Source of the DNA: Umezawaea sp049997955
GTDB lineage: Bacteria; Actinomycetota; Actinomycetes; Mycobacteriales; Pseudonocardiaceae
NCBI GenBank assembly: GCA_049997955.1
Contig: JAEBDY010000009.1
Span: 1 to 64,000, forward strand
Direction: 5' to 3'
Length of the DNA: 64,000 bases
Below, piece after piece: positions 25,158 to 34,638 of this stretch. The notes under the pieces were generated by a model, which saw only the letters and a list, made by a program, of their open reading frames with translations, did no database searches and was not told the DNA's origin. The stretch's first letter is position 1, and every line of letters begins with the position of its first letter. The position numbers and the translations under genes are program-made.

Positions 25158-26891
25158 CTACCAGGACCGCAGGGTGGCGATGCGCTCTTCGAGCTGCTCG
25201 ATCGTCGCCATGGCGGTGGGCGGCCCGCCGCAGTGCTCGCGCAGGGCGTTGTGGATCTTGCCGTGCGGCTTCTTGGTGCGGTGGTGGTGCATCGCGACGA
25301 GCGTGTTCAGCTCCTTGCGCAACGAGGCCAGCTGCTCCTGCACGCCCTGGGGTCGCGCCGCGCGCGGCGGGGGCGCGGGTTCGGCGGCCTTGCGCTTGGC
25401 GACCTCGACCAGCTGGTGCTCCTGGCGCTGCCGCAGCAGCGCGCGCACCTGGTCGGGTTCGAGGAGGCCCGGCAGGCCCAGGTACTCCTGCTCGTCGTCG
25501 CTGCCCGCGAACGCGGCCGTGCCGAACGAGGACCCGTCGTAGATGACCTGGTCCAGCTCGGCCGAGGCGCCCAGCGAGGTGAACGCCTTCTCCTCGTCGC
25601 CCTCCTCGTCCTTGGTCCGGTTCGCGTCGGCGAGGAGCTCGTCGTCCCAGCCGTCCTTCTCGCGGTGCGGCTTGCCGAGGACGTGGTCGCGCTGCTGCTC
25701 CAGTTCGCTGGCCAGTCCCAGCAGCACGGGGACGCTCGGCAGGAACACGCTGGCCGTCTCGCCCTTCGCGCGCCTGCGCACGAACCGGCCGACGGCCTGG
25801 GCGAAGAACAGCGGGGTGGACGAGCTGGTCGCGTAGACGCCGACGGCGAGCCGGGGCACGTCGACGCCCTCGGACACCATGCGGACCGCGATCAGCCAGC
25901 GCTCGGTCGTCTGCGAGAACTCCGCGATGCGCCCGGACGCCTTGGGGTCGTCCGACAGCACCACGGTCGCGGTGTGGCCCGTGACCCGGAGCAGGACCTC
26001 CGCGTACGCCTTCGCGGTCACCTGGTCCGTGGCGATGATCATGGCCCCGGCGTCGGGCATACCGCCGTTGCGCAGCTGGGTCAGGCGCATGTCGGCGGAC
26101 GTGATCACCGACTTGATCCAGTCGCCGCTCGGGTCCAGCGCCGTGCGCCACGCCCGCGCGGTCTGCTCCGTCGTCAGCGGCTCGCCGAGCCGGGCGGTGA
26201 ACTCCTCGCCCGCGCTGGTGCGCCAGCTCGCCTCGCCGGAGTACGCCAGGAAGATCACCGGCCGGACCACGCCGTCGCGCAGCGCGTCGGCGTAGCCGTA
26301 GGAGTGGTCGGGCTGGCTGCGCATCAGGCCGTCGCCGCCCGGCGCGTAGGAGATGAACGGGATCGGCGAGTCGTCGCTGCGGAAGGGCGTCCCGGTCAGC
26401 GACAGCCGCCGCACGGCGGGCGTGAACGCCTCGCGGATCGCGTCGCCCCAGGACTTCGCGTCGCCGCCGTGGTGCACCTCGTCCAGCATCACCAGCGTCT
26501 TGCGGTTCTCGGTGCGCACCCGGTGCAGCGTCGGGTGGGCCGCGACCTGCGCGTACGTCACCGCGACCCCGTGGTAGTCGCGGGAGGTGACCGCGTTGGT
26601 GTTGCGGAAGTTCGAGTCGATCGCGATGCCCACCGCGGCCGCCGCCTGCGCCCACTGGTGCTTCAGGTGCTCGGTCGGCGCGACGATCGTGATCGACTCG
26701 ATGGTCCGGTCGGCCAGCAGTTCGGCCGCGACCCGCAGGCCGAACGTCGTCTTGCCCGCGCCGGGCGTCGCCACGGCGAGGAAGTCCTTCGGCTTCGCGG
26801 ACAGGTACTTCATCAGCGCCCGGCGCTGCCACGCCCGCAGCGGCCTCTGGGCAGCCGGGGACTCGACGACCTGCGTGTCGGGCTGTGCCAC
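25158..26891 (-). CDS. DEAD/DEAH-box helicase (superfamily 2)
   Basis: An ATP-dependent nucleic-acid helicase, 577 residues. The first RecA domain has the Q-like start LRAWQRRALMKYL, motif I ATPGAGKTTFG, Ia IVAPTEHL, motif II LDEVHHGG and motif III SLTGTPFRSD. The second domain has VSEGVDVPRLAVGVY and motif VI QAVGRFVRRRAKGE. A charged C-terminal helical tail (about 470-577) ends the protein. It resembles the ERCC3/RadD-like group rather than RNA DEAD helicases. GTG 26891 was chosen with AAGGAG about ten bases upstream. Its partner and substrate are unknown. Confidence 0.87.
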   Translation of the reverse strand: MAQPDTQVVESPAAQRPLRAWQRRALMKYLSAKPKDFLAVATPGAGKTTFGLRVAAELLADRTIESITIVAPTEHLKHQWAQAAAAVGIAIDSNFRNTNAVTSRDYHGVAVTYAQVAAHPTLHRVRTENRKTLVMLDEVHHGGDAKSWGDAIREAFTPAVRRLSLTGTPFRSDDSPIPFISYAPGGDGLMRSQPDHSYGYADALRDGVVRPVIFLAYSGEASWRTSAGEEFTARLGEPLTTEQTARAWRTALDPSGDWIKSVITSADMRLTQLRNGGMPDAGAMIIATDQVTAKAYAEVLLRVTGHTATVVLSDDPKASGRIAEFSQTTERWLIAVRMVSEGVDVPRLAVGVYATSSSTPLFFAQAVGRFVRRRAKGETASVFLPSVPVLLGLASELEQQRDHVLGKPHREKDGWDDELLADANRTKDEEGDEEKAFTSLGASAELDQVIYDGSSFGTAAFAGSDDEQEYLGLPGLLEPDQVRALLRQRQEHQLVEVAKRKAAEPAPPPRAARPQGVQEQLASLRKELNTLVAMHHHRTKKPHGKIHNALREHCGGPPTAMATIEQLEERIATLRSW

Positions 26892-27081
26892 GAACTCATC
26901 GCTCCTTCAGCGCAGGTCAAAGATGTGCTGTGACAGTCGAATGCCCTCAGGCCGGTGTGGTCCCGCGATGTCGCCGGGAGCCCGGTGAGGGCGGAGTTCA
27001 GCCTACCCGCTCGTGGCCGGTCCGCCCGACACCGCCGCCGGGTTCCGCCCGCCAGTGCCGCGAAACCGCCCGTCATGCACC

Positions 27082-28203
27082 ATGCTTGACCTTGCGATGA
27101 GTTTGCCCACGGACGACAACAGGCACGCCTCGCCCGCCACCGCGCAGGAGCCGGTGCGCCGCGGGCCGGGGTACCTGGTCGCGCGCACCCTGCAGAAGGC
27201 GTGGCAGGGCAACCTGTTCTCCGAAGCCGCGGAGGCCGCGTTCTGGCAGACCCTCTCGTTCCCTCCCCTCCTGCTCGGCCTGCTCGGCAGCATGGGCTAC
27301 CTCGGCGACTGGCTCGGCCCGGAGGTCGTGAGCCAGGTCAAGGAGAAGATCATCGGCTTCTGCCGCACGATCTTCAGCCGCGACGTGGTGTCCGGGGTGA
27401 TCGAGCCCACCGTCGACCAGATCCTCACGACGGGCAAGGGCGAGATCGTCTCGATCGGCTTCGTGATCTCGCTGTGGGCCGGGTCGTCGGCGATGTCGTC
27501 GTTCGTGGACGCGATCACGGTGGCGCACGACCAGTACGGCGTGCGCAACGAGGTGTGGCAGCGGATCTTCGCCCTGCTGCTCTACGTGGCGAGCCTGGTG
27601 CTGCTGATCGTCGGGCTGCCGGTGCTGGCGCTGGGTCCGGACCTGCTGACGGCGTTCCTGCCGACCAGTTGGCAGAACACGGTGTCGTACTGGATCGGGG
27701 TGTTCTACTACCCCGGACTGGCGGTGCTGCTGATCCTGGCCCTGACCACGCTGTACAAGCTGTCGCTGCCGCGGAAGCTGCCGTGGCACCGGCTGGTGCC
27801 GGGAGCCGTGCTGGCCATGGCGGTGTTCCTGGCGTCCAGCATCGGTCTGCGGCTGTACATCCAGTGGATCACCACCACCGGCTACACGTACGGCGCGCTG
27901 GCCACGCCCATCGCGTTCCTGCTGTTCGCGTACTTCATCGGGCTGGCGATCACCATCGGGGCGTACTTCAACAGCGCGATCCAGGACATGTGGCCCGCTC
28001 GGATGACGCGGCGGCAGCGCAGGCGGTGGCGCAGGCTGGAGATGGAGCGGACCGCGGAACGGATCCGCGCGGACGAGCGGTCCCAGGTCCCGGACCAGCC
28101 CGAGACGCCCCCGAACGGAACCGCCGCCTCCCCCGCCGAGACCCAGCACACCGTGCGGTTGCCGGTCGCCCAGGCCGAGCAGCGGCCGACCCCGCACGAG
28201 TAG
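27082..28203 (+). CDS. YhjD/YihY/BrkB family membrane protein
   Basis: An inner-membrane protein with six transmembrane helices, 373 residues from this start. Family features include AFWQTLSFPPLLLGLLGSMG, WAGSSAMSSFVDAITVAHD, the helix pair around YWIGVFYYPGLAVLLILALT and LYKLSLPRKLPWHRLVPGAV. The C-tail is Arg-rich (RMTRRQRRRWRRLEMERT), then disordered. YhjD has been linked to lipid or lipopolysaccharide export; the role in actinobacteria is not known. The start is uncertain: ATG 27082, ATG 27097 and GTG 27013 are all in frame and none has a good ribosome-binding site. Confidence 0.87.
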   Translation: MLDLAMSLPTDDNRHASPATAQEPVRRGPGYLVARTLQKAWQGNLFSEAAEAAFWQTLSFPPLLLGLLGSMGYLGDWLGPEVVSQVKEKIIGFCRTIFSRDVVSGVIEPTVDQILTTGKGEIVSIGFVISLWAGSSAMSSFVDAITVAHDQYGVRNEVWQRIFALLLYVASLVLLIVGLPVLALGPDLLTAFLPTSWQNTVSYWIGVFYYPGLAVLLILALTTLYKLSLPRKLPWHRLVPGAVLAMAVFLASSIGLRLYIQWITTTGYTYGALATPIAFLLFAYFIGLAITIGAYFNSAIQDMWPARMTRRQRRRWRRLEMERTAERIRADERSQVPDQPETPPNGTAASPAETQHTVRLPVAQAEQRPTPHE

Positions 28204-28219
28204 CACCCGCTCCGACGGC

Positions 28220-31200
28220 TCAGGCGAACAGGCCGCGGATGTCCTCGGCGTCCAACGCCGCGCCGAAGGCGTTGCCCTCGTCCATGACACCCGCGAACAG
28301 CTCGGCCTTCCGCTCCTTGAGGGCCATCACCTTCTCCTCGACGGTGTCCTCGGCGATGAGCCGGTAGACCATGACGTTGCGGGTCTGGCCGATGCGGTGG
28401 GTGCGGTCCACGGCCTGGGCCTCGGTCGCGGGGTTCCACCACGGGTCGAGGAGGAAGCAGTAGTCGGCCTCGGTCAGGTTCAGCCCGAACCCGCCCGCCT
28501 TCAGGCTGATCAGGAACACCGGAGCGGAACCGTCCTTGAAGCGGGTGAGCACGGCGGCCCGGTCGCGGGTGGAGCCGTCGAGGTAGCAGTGCTCGACCCC
28601 CTCGACGTCCAACCGGTCCCTGACGATCTTGAGGAACCCGGTGAACTGGCTGAAGACCAACGCCCGGTGCCCGCCGCCGACGACGTCGCGGAGCTGCTCG
28701 AACAAGCCGTCGACCTTCGCGCTGGGCAGTGCGGCGTGGTCGTCGTCGACCAGCCCGGCGTGCAGGCTCAACTGGCGGAGCAGGGTCAGCGACCGCAGGA
28801 TCGTGAAGCGGTTCTTGTTCACGTCGTCGACCAGGCCGAGCACCTTCTTGCGCTCGCGCTGCAAATGGGTCTGGTAGACCTTGCGGTGCTTCGGGTGCAG
28901 CTCCAGCGAGAGCACCTGTTCCTGCTTGGCGGGCAGATCGGTGGCCACCTGCTCCTTGGTGCGCCGCCGCACCAGCGGCTTGATCCGCCGGCGCAGCCGA
29001 GCGAGCAGCTCGGAGTCGCCCTTCTCGATGGGGCGGCCGTACAGGTCCTGGAACTTCCCCGGACTCGGGAACAGCCCCGGCGCGGTGATCGACAGCAGCG
29101 ACCACAGCTCCATCAGGTTGTTCTCCATCGGGGTGCCGGTGATGGCCAGCTTGAACGGCGCGGCGAGTTCCCGCGCGCACCGGTAGGCCTGCGACTGCCG
29201 GTTCTTCACGAACTGCGCCTCGTCCAGGAACAACCCCGCCCAGGTCCGCGCCGAGTAGGCGTCGAAGTCGAGCCGGAACAGCGTGTACGAGGTGATCACC
29301 ACGTCGGCGCCCCCGGCCAGTTCGTCGAGGGTCCGGCCGCGGCGCTTGAGCGTGTCGGAGATCGCCACGACGGCGAGTTCGGGGGCGAACCGCCGGGCCT
29401 CGGCCGCCCAGTTGGACACGACGCTGGTCGGAGCGACGATCAGGAAAGGACCGGTGTCGGGCTCGGACCGCTTGGCGTGGCAGACCAGGGCCAGGGACTG
29501 CACCGTTTTGCCGAGGCCCATGTCGTCGGCCAGGATCCCGCCGAGCCGGTGCCGCCACAGGAACGCGAGCCAGCGGAAGCCGACGAGCTGGTACGGGCGC
29601 AAGGTGGCGTTCAAGGACGCCGGGACGTCGGTCTCGTCGACGGCGTCGACCGACAGCAGGCCGCTCACCTGCGCCTCCCAGGCCCGCGCCTGGCTCTCCA
29701 CCACTCCGAGTGCCGCGAACTCCTCCCACAGCCCGGCCTGGAAGCGGCTGATCCGCACGCCGTCCGCGTTCGGGTCCTGGAGCGACTCCGCCTCTTCGAT
29801 CAGCCGCCGCAGCGACGTCAGCTCCGGTCTGTCCAGCGAGAAGTAGGCGCCGTCCGGCAGCAGCAGGTGCGACCGCTCCTCGGCCAGCGCGGTGAACACG
29901 TCCCGGAACGGGATCCGCCGCCCTTCGACGGAGATCGTGACACCGAGGTCGAACCAGTCCGTCTCGCCCGCGAGTTCGCTGGTGGACACGCCGATGAGCA
30001 GCGAGTCGCCCGCTTCGCGGTAGTCGACCCGGTCGCCGCTGATCTCCACGGCGACGCCCGGCCGGTCGGCGAGGACGGGCATGACCTCCGTCGTGAACCG
30101 CATCGTGTCGATGCCGCGCAGCGACGAGGAGAGCTGTTCGGGCTGGAAGTCGAGACCCGCCAGCACGGCCCGTTCCCGGTCCCGGTCCCGGAACCCGGTG
30201 TCGTCGACGGCGTCCAACGGCGTCCGGACCTCCGATCCGCCGACCTGGTAGAGCCATTCCCACCGGAGGTCCAGGTCGTGCCCGTCCCCGTAGGACGCCC
30301 GCAAGGTCAGGGTCGGATCGGAGATCTCCGGCGGCGTGAAGGACCCGTCGGAGGAGATGACCGTCGCGGTGTTGCGCAGCCGCGGGTAGTAGTCGTCGCG
30401 AAAACGCCGCTCGTCGGCGGCCGGGATCTCCAGGACCCGCTGCTCCAGCAGCATGTGCTGCACCTCCGGGCGCACGGGCTTGTCGAACCGGGCCAGCCGG
30501 AGACGCCAGTTGCCGGACGTGTCCGGACGCGCGGCCTCGGCGGCGGTGACGTGTACGAGACCGTGGCCTTCGCTCCCGATGAACCGGATCGGCACCGCGT
30601 CGACCGGTCCCGTCTCGTCCCGCAGCACCGGTGCGATGCGGAGGTTCCCCCGTTCCGCGGCACGGGTGGCGTCGAGGCAGAGCCTCAGCGTGCCGCGTTC
30701 GGGCAGTTCGCCGATGCCCTTCTTGCCGCCGACGACGCGCATGCCGAGTTCCTCGGCCTCGTCCAACAGCGACCACAGCCTGGGGCTGCCGAACCTGGCC
30801 AGGTCGAGCGTCTTCTTCTCGCCGTACCCGTAGTACCCGGATTCCGCCGGGTCGCCCGCGCGGTAGATCGCGTAGACCTCCTGCGCCAGGCGGATCTGCG
30901 CGGGTTCGAACTCGCCGTGGTGGAGCGCCTGGTCCAACCTGTTCCAGGCGGGCCCCGCGCCGACCCGCCCGTCGGCTCCCGTCCGGACCAACCGGGCCGT
31001 CACCACGGGTGCGCCTCCGGCCATCCGCAGGGACACCTGGATGGACAGCGGCTCGACCTGCCCTCGGACGTGGCCGGAGCGGACCGGGGGATCCAGCAGC
31101 GAGTCCAACGACCGGCGCCACGCGGGCTGCCGGGTGTTCCCCTGCTCGGCCGTTCCCCCGCCGACGGGCACCGCGGACAGCACCAGCGCGGCCACGTGCT

Positions 31201-31465
31201 TGCAGTTGTACCCGACCGGACAACCGCATTCCCCGTGCTCCACCCTGAGCCCCTTGGCGCGGGTGGTGACGAAGTACGCGATGGTCTCGTAGTAGTCGCC
31301 GCTCTGCCCGAGCACCAGTCCGTCGAGCGTCTGCTCGTGGTCGTCCCACTGCACGTGGGTGACCACCTTGCGCCGCGCGTACTGCTCGCCCCTGGAATAG
31401 GCCGGGAACCCGACCACGTCCTTCAGCGAGGCGAGGTCGATACCGGGAAGGGTGACGATGCGCAC
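28220..31465 (-). CDS. SWIM zinc finger plus SNF2/HepA helicase
   Basis: A 1081-residue Swi2/Snf2 ATPase. The N-terminal SWIM finger is CGCPVGYNCKH (about residues 80-90). A long middle region of beta-rich DUF-type domain runs from about 130 to 600. The helicase core has motif I DDMGLGKTVQSLAL, Ia VAPTSVVSNW, II FLDEAQFVKN, III TGTPMENNLMELWSLL, the second lobe with LVFSQFTGFLKIV, and VI DRTHRIGQTRNVMVYRLI. It probably remodels protein-DNA or RNA polymerase complexes, as RapA/HepA does. It converges with the YhjD gene at a 16-base gap and is transcribed alone. Confidence 0.93.
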   Translation of the reverse strand: MRIVTLPGIDLASLKDVVGFPAYSRGEQYARRKVVTHVQWDDHEQTLDGLVLGQSGDYYETIAYFVTTRAKGLRVEHGECGCPVGYNCKHVAALVLSAVPVGGGTAEQGNTRQPAWRRSLDSLLDPPVRSGHVRGQVEPLSIQVSLRMAGGAPVVTARLVRTGADGRVGAGPAWNRLDQALHHGEFEPAQIRLAQEVYAIYRAGDPAESGYYGYGEKKTLDLARFGSPRLWSLLDEAEELGMRVVGGKKGIGELPERGTLRLCLDATRAAERGNLRIAPVLRDETGPVDAVPIRFIGSEGHGLVHVTAAEAARPDTSGNWRLRLARFDKPVRPEVQHMLLEQRVLEIPAADERRFRDDYYPRLRNTATVISSDGSFTPPEISDPTLTLRASYGDGHDLDLRWEWLYQVGGSEVRTPLDAVDDTGFRDRDRERAVLAGLDFQPEQLSSSLRGIDTMRFTTEVMPVLADRPGVAVEISGDRVDYREAGDSLLIGVSTSELAGETDWFDLGVTISVEGRRIPFRDVFTALAEERSHLLLPDGAYFSLDRPELTSLRRLIEEAESLQDPNADGVRISRFQAGLWEEFAALGVVESQARAWEAQVSGLLSVDAVDETDVPASLNATLRPYQLVGFRWLAFLWRHRLGGILADDMGLGKTVQSLALVCHAKRSEPDTGPFLIVAPTSVVSNWAAEARRFAPELAVVAISDTLKRRGRTLDELAGGADVVITSYTLFRLDFDAYSARTWAGLFLDEAQFVKNRQSQAYRCARELAAPFKLAITGTPMENNLMELWSLLSITAPGLFPSPGKFQDLYGRPIEKGDSELLARLRRRIKPLVRRRTKEQVATDLPAKQEQVLSLELHPKHRKVYQTHLQRERKKVLGLVDDVNKNRFTILRSLTLLRQLSLHAGLVDDDHAALPSAKVDGLFEQLRDVVGGGHRALVFSQFTGFLKIVRDRLDVEGVEHCYLDGSTRDRAAVLTRFKDGSAPVFLISLKAGGFGLNLTEADYCFLLDPWWNPATEAQAVDRTHRIGQTRNVMVYRLIAEDTVEEKVMALKERKAELFAGVMDEGNAFGAALDAEDIRGLFA

Positions 31466-31529
31466 CCCGGAACGATAGCCAGGGCACGCCCCGGCTCCGG
31501 GGTCAACCCGCGCTCACCCGGCGTCCAGG

Positions 31530-32150
31530 TCACTCGAACCGGCTGGGGTCCCCCGCGCCGACGCGGACGATCTCCGGTTCGCCGTTCGAGTAGTCGATGA
31601 CGGTCGTGGGCACGGTGCCGCACTCGCCCGAGTCGATGACGGCGTCGACCACGTTGTCCAGCCGCTCCTTGATGTCCCACCCCTGGGTCATCGGCTCCGC
31701 CTGGTCCGGCAGCAGCAGTGTGCTGGACAGGAGAGGTTCGCCGAGTTCCGCGAGCAGCGCCTGGACGACCGCGTGGTCCGGGATGCGGACGCCGACGGTC
31801 TTCTTCTTCGCGTGCATCAGGCGCTTCGGGACCTCCTTCGTCGCGGGGAGGATGAAGGTGTAGCTGCCCGGCGTGGCCGCCTTGATGGCGCGGAACGCGG
31901 CGTTGTCGACGTAGACGAACTGGCTGAGCTGGGCGAAGTCCTGGCAGACGAGGGTGAAGTGGTGGCCGTCGCCGAGGTGGCGGATCTCGCGGATGCGGTC
32001 GATGCCCGCGCGGTTGCCGAGCTGGCAGCCGAGGGCGAAGCACGAGTCGGTGGGGTAGGCGATCAGGCCGTCGTTCCGGATCAGGTCGACGGCCTGGCTG
32101 ATGGACCGCTTCTGGGGGTTGTCCGGATGCACATCGAAGTACCTGGCCAT
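31530..32150 (-). CDS. YciO-type Sua5/YrdC family protein
   Basis: A 206-residue YrdC-fold protein, closest in layout to E. coli YciO: FDVHPDNPQKRSISQAVDLI, GLIAYPTDSCFALGCQLGNR, GHHFTLVCQDFAQLSQF and GSYTFILPATKEVPKRLMHA. The family includes L-threonylcarbamoyladenylate synthase (t6A37 tRNA modification), but YciO members are less active and their role is debated. ATG 32150 was chosen since MARYFDVHPDN aligns with the YciO start. The frame continues upstream to 32186 and beyond with sensible codons (PTDPKLPP), so the true start could be earlier. Confidence 0.85.
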   Translation of the reverse strand: MARYFDVHPDNPQKRSISQAVDLIRNDGLIAYPTDSCFALGCQLGNRAGIDRIREIRHLGDGHHFTLVCQDFAQLSQFVYVDNAAFRAIKAATPGSYTFILPATKEVPKRLMHAKKKTVGVRIPDHAVVQALLAELGEPLLSSTLLLPDQAEPMTQGWDIKERLDNVVDAVIDSGECGTVPTTVIDYSNGEPEIVRVGAGDPSRFE

Positions 32151-32261
32151 GGGTGGCAGCTTAGGGTCGGTCGGGCCGCGGAACACTTCGAGGTCGATCG
32201 ACGCGGCGATGGCCCCGGCGTCGGTCGAGCGCAGGAGGTCGGCGCGGTGGCGAGCGGCCGT

Positions 32262-32387
32262 TCAGGGCGGACCCGTCCCGACGACCACGTGGGTGGTGCG
32301 CGCGACGTCGCCCACGTCGCCACGTCCGATCACCGAGGGCCACGCCGGGTTCACCCGATAGCGGGTGAGTTCCACCGTGATCGCCAT
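32262..32387 (-). CDS. Possible 41-residue small protein or gene remnant
   Basis: An open frame starting MAITVELTRYRVNPAWPSVI, with a strong ribosome-binding site (GAGGAGGG, 8 bases before ATG 32387). The first dozen residues resemble the opening strand of a small actinobacterial ferredoxin-fold protein, so it may be a decayed or truncated copy. The ribosome-binding site lies in the 3' arm of a 9-bp hairpin. The rest of 32151-32530 has no other gene I can support. Recognition is weak. Confidence 0.35.
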   Translation of the reverse strand: MAITVELTRYRVNPAWPSVIGRGDVGDVARTTHVVVGTGPP

Positions 32388-32397
32388 TCGTTGGGCC

Positions 32398-32423
32398 CTC
32401 CTCGTCACCGGCACGACGAGGAG
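32398..32423 (-). promoter_or_regulatory. Hairpin covering the ribosome-binding site of the 41-residue ORF
   Basis: CTCCTCGTC pairs perfectly with GACGAGGAG across an 8-base loop. On the minus strand the right arm is the Shine-Dalgarno sequence itself (GACGAGGAGGG), so it would be sequestered when folded. Confidence 0.45.
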
Positions 32424-32530
32424 ACCACTACTCATCACCGAATTAGACGATCAGGTTCGGTGACCAACTTGCCCGACCTGCGCCGAAGCGGGCGTGCGCG
32501 GTCGCCGCGCACGCCCGTGGGTCGGGCGCT

Positions 32531-32785
32531 CTAGTCGTCGCCGCCGGGCGGCAGGCCGTCGAAGATCTTCTTGCAGTCCGGGCACACCGGCGAGCCGGGC
32601 TTCGCCGACTTGGTGACCGGAAAGACCTCACCGCACAGAGCCACTACGTGCGTGCCCATGACCGCGCTCTCCGCGATCTTGGCCTTGCGCACGTAGTGGA
32701 ACATCTTCGGGGAGTCGTCACCGGTGGCGTCCGTGCCCTGGGACCGTTCGTCGGTCTCCGGAAGCGTCTGGGTCAAAGTGCTCAC
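32531..32785 (-). CDS. DUF3039 family zinc-binding protein
   Basis: An 84-residue soluble protein found across actinobacteria, function unknown. The Thr/Asp-rich N-tail is followed by KMFHYVRKAKIAESAVMGTHVVALCGEVF and a C-terminal CPDCKKIFDGLPPG. The metal site appears to be CGEVF plus CPDC with a conserved His. GTG 32785 (VSTLTQTLPETDE) was chosen over the longer frame to 32803. It is divergent from psuG. Confidence 0.88.
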   Translation of the reverse strand: MSTLTQTLPETDERSQGTDATGDDSPKMFHYVRKAKIAESAVMGTHVVALCGEVFPVTKSAKPGSPVCPDCKKIFDGLPPGGDD

Positions 32786-32848
32786 CGCACCATGATGCCC
32801 CACGGCTCGTTTTCGGCCTAGCGGGTCGGTCGTTCATCATTACCGCTT

Positions 32849-33760
32849 GTGACGACTACGAGGATCGCCGAAGAGGTCGCCGACGCGCTCGCGGAGAACC
32901 GCGCGGTGGTGGCGCTGGAGAGCACGCTGCTCGCCCACGGGCTGCCGCCGGGCCGCAACCGCGAGGTCGCGGGACGGCTGGAGGCGGTCGTGCGCGCCGC
33001 GGGCGCGGTGCCCGCGACGATCGCCGTGCTGAGCGGCGTGCCGGTCGTCGGGCTCAGCTCCAACGAGCTGGACCGGGTCTGCGATCCGGCCAACGACCTG
33101 GTGAAACTGTCCCGCCGAGACCTCGGGGCGGCGTACGCGCTCGGCCGTGACGGGGCCACGACGGTCGCCAGCACGGCGGCGCTGGCGGACGCCGCCGGCG
33201 TGCACGTGTTCGCCACCGGCGGGCTGGGCGGGGTGCACCGGGGGGCGCACGACTCGTGGGACGTCTCGGCGGACCTGGACGTGCTGGCCACCACGCCGGT
33301 GCTGGTCGTGTGCTCGGGCGTGAAGTCGGTGCTGGACATCGGCGCGACCCTGGAGCTGCTGGAGACCCGCTCGGTGCCGGTGCTCGGGTACCGGGTCGAC
33401 CGGTTCCCCGCGTTCTACCTGCGGGAATCGGAGTTCGACGTGCCGTGGCGGGTCGACGACCCGAAGCACGTCGCCGCCGTCGTGGCCGCGCACCGCGACC
33501 GCGTTCCCGGCCGGTCCGGGGTGCTGCTGGCCAACCCGGTGCCGTTCGAGTTCGAGATGGACCGCGACCTGCACGACCGGCTGCTCGCGGACGGCCTGGA
33601 ACTGCTGAGGACGCGCGGCGTGCACGGCAAGAACGTGACGCCGGTCCTGCTGGAGCACTTCCACAGCGCCAGCGGCGGCGTGAGCCTCGACACCAACGAG
33701 GCGCTGGTCATGTCCAACGCCAGGCTCGCGGCCGAGGTCGCCGTGGAGCTGGCCCCGTGA
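32849..33760 (+). CDS. psuG: Pseudouridine-5'-phosphate glycosidase
   Basis: Cleaves the C-C glycosidic bond of pseudouridine 5'-phosphate to uracil and ribose 5-phosphate. It is an Mn-dependent trimer, 303 residues. Family motifs are ALESTLLAHGLPPGRNREVA, TGGLGGVHRGAHDSWDVSADL with metal ligands, the catalytic Lys in VCSGVKSVLDIGATLE, PVLGYRVDRFPAFYLRES, and the C-terminal TPVLLEHFHSASGGVSLDTN. It overlaps the sugar kinase gene (GTGA), so the two form a pseudouridine salvage pair. The start is GTG 32849. Confidence 0.95.
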   Translation: MTTTRIAEEVADALAENRAVVALESTLLAHGLPPGRNREVAGRLEAVVRAAGAVPATIAVLSGVPVVGLSSNELDRVCDPANDLVKLSRRDLGAAYALGRDGATTVASTAALADAAGVHVFATGGLGGVHRGAHDSWDVSADLDVLATTPVLVVCSGVKSVLDIGATLELLETRSVPVLGYRVDRFPAFYLRESEFDVPWRVDDPKHVAAVVAAHRDRVPGRSGVLLANPVPFEFEMDRDLHDRLLADGLELLRTRGVHGKNVTPVLLEHFHSASGGVSLDTNEALVMSNARLAAEVAVELAP

Positions 33761-34638
33761 CGATCGTGGTGGTCGGCGACGCGGGGCTGGACGTCGTCGC
33801 CCGGCACGTCGGCCCCATCCCGCACGGCGGTGACGTGCGGGCGAACGTGACCATCGAGCCCGGTGGCGCGGGCGCGAACACGGCGGCCTGGCTGGCCGAG
33901 TGCGGCGCCCGGCCGGTGCTGGTCGCGCGGGTCGGCGCGGACTCGGCGGGCCGCCAGGTGCACGCCGAGCTGACGGCGGCGGGCGTGCGGTGCGCGTTCG
34001 CCGTCGACCAGGAGGCCGCGACGTGCTGCGTGGTGTGCCTGGTGGACCCGCTGGGGCAGCGCAGCATGCTGGCCGACCGGGGCGCGAACGCGCGCTTCTC
34101 CCCCGCCGACCTGGATCCGGGTCTGCTGGCGGACGCGACGCACCTGCACCTGTCCGGCTACGTGCTGCTGGACGCGTCCTCGCGGCCCGCCGCGCTGGCG
34201 GCGCTCGCCGCGGCCCGCGAGGCGGGGCTGACGACGTCGGTGGACCCGCAGGCGTCGGTGCTGCTGGACCTGGATCCCGAGGGGTTCCTGAACGACGTGC
34301 GCGGGGTCGACTTCCTGATGCCCAACGCGGAGGAGCTGACCGCGCTCACCGGGTCGGCCGAGCCCGCGGCGGCGAAGGCCCTGCTGGACGTGGTGGGGAC
34401 GGTCGTGCTCACGTCCGGCGCCGACGGGGCGAGCTGGGTCGACCAGGATGAGATCGTGTCGGTGCCCGCGGAACTGGTGGAGTGCGTCGACTCGACCGGC
34501 GCGGGGGACGCGTTCGACGCCGGGTTCCTCGCGGCGTGGCAGCGGGGCGCGTCGAAGCGGGACGCGCTGCTCGGCGGCATCCGGGCCAGCGCGCGGGCCG
34601 TGGCCTCGGTGGGGCCTCAGCCGTCGATGACGCGGTAG
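33757..34638 (+). CDS. psuK: PfkB-family carbohydrate kinase, probable pseudouridine kinase
   Basis: A ribokinase-fold kinase, 293 residues, with the N-terminal substrate motif GGAGANTAAWLAECGA and the C-terminal DSTGAGDAFDAGFLAAWQRG carrying the catalytic Asp. The overlap with psuG implies that it phosphorylates pseudouridine ahead of PsuG. The sequence alone would not separate this from other PfkB sugar kinases. Its last 22 bases overlap the 3' end of the convergent DUF3099 gene. Confidence 0.87.
   Translation: MTIVVVGDAGLDVVARHVGPIPHGGDVRANVTIEPGGAGANTAAWLAECGARPVLVARVGADSAGRQVHAELTAAGVRCAFAVDQEAATCCVVCLVDPLGQRSMLADRGANARFSPADLDPGLLADATHLHLSGYVLLDASSRPAALAALAAAREAGLTTSVDPQASVLLDLDPEGFLNDVRGVDFLMPNAEELTALTGSAEPAAAKALLDVVGTVVLTSGADGASWVDQDEIVSVPAELVECVDSTGAGDAFDAGFLAAWQRGASKRDALLGGIRASARAVASVGPQPSMTR

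Noticed and set aside
25060..26832. 590-residue frame overlapping the helicase
   Set aside because: Arg/Gly/Ala-rich shadow of the helicase in another frame, without motifs.
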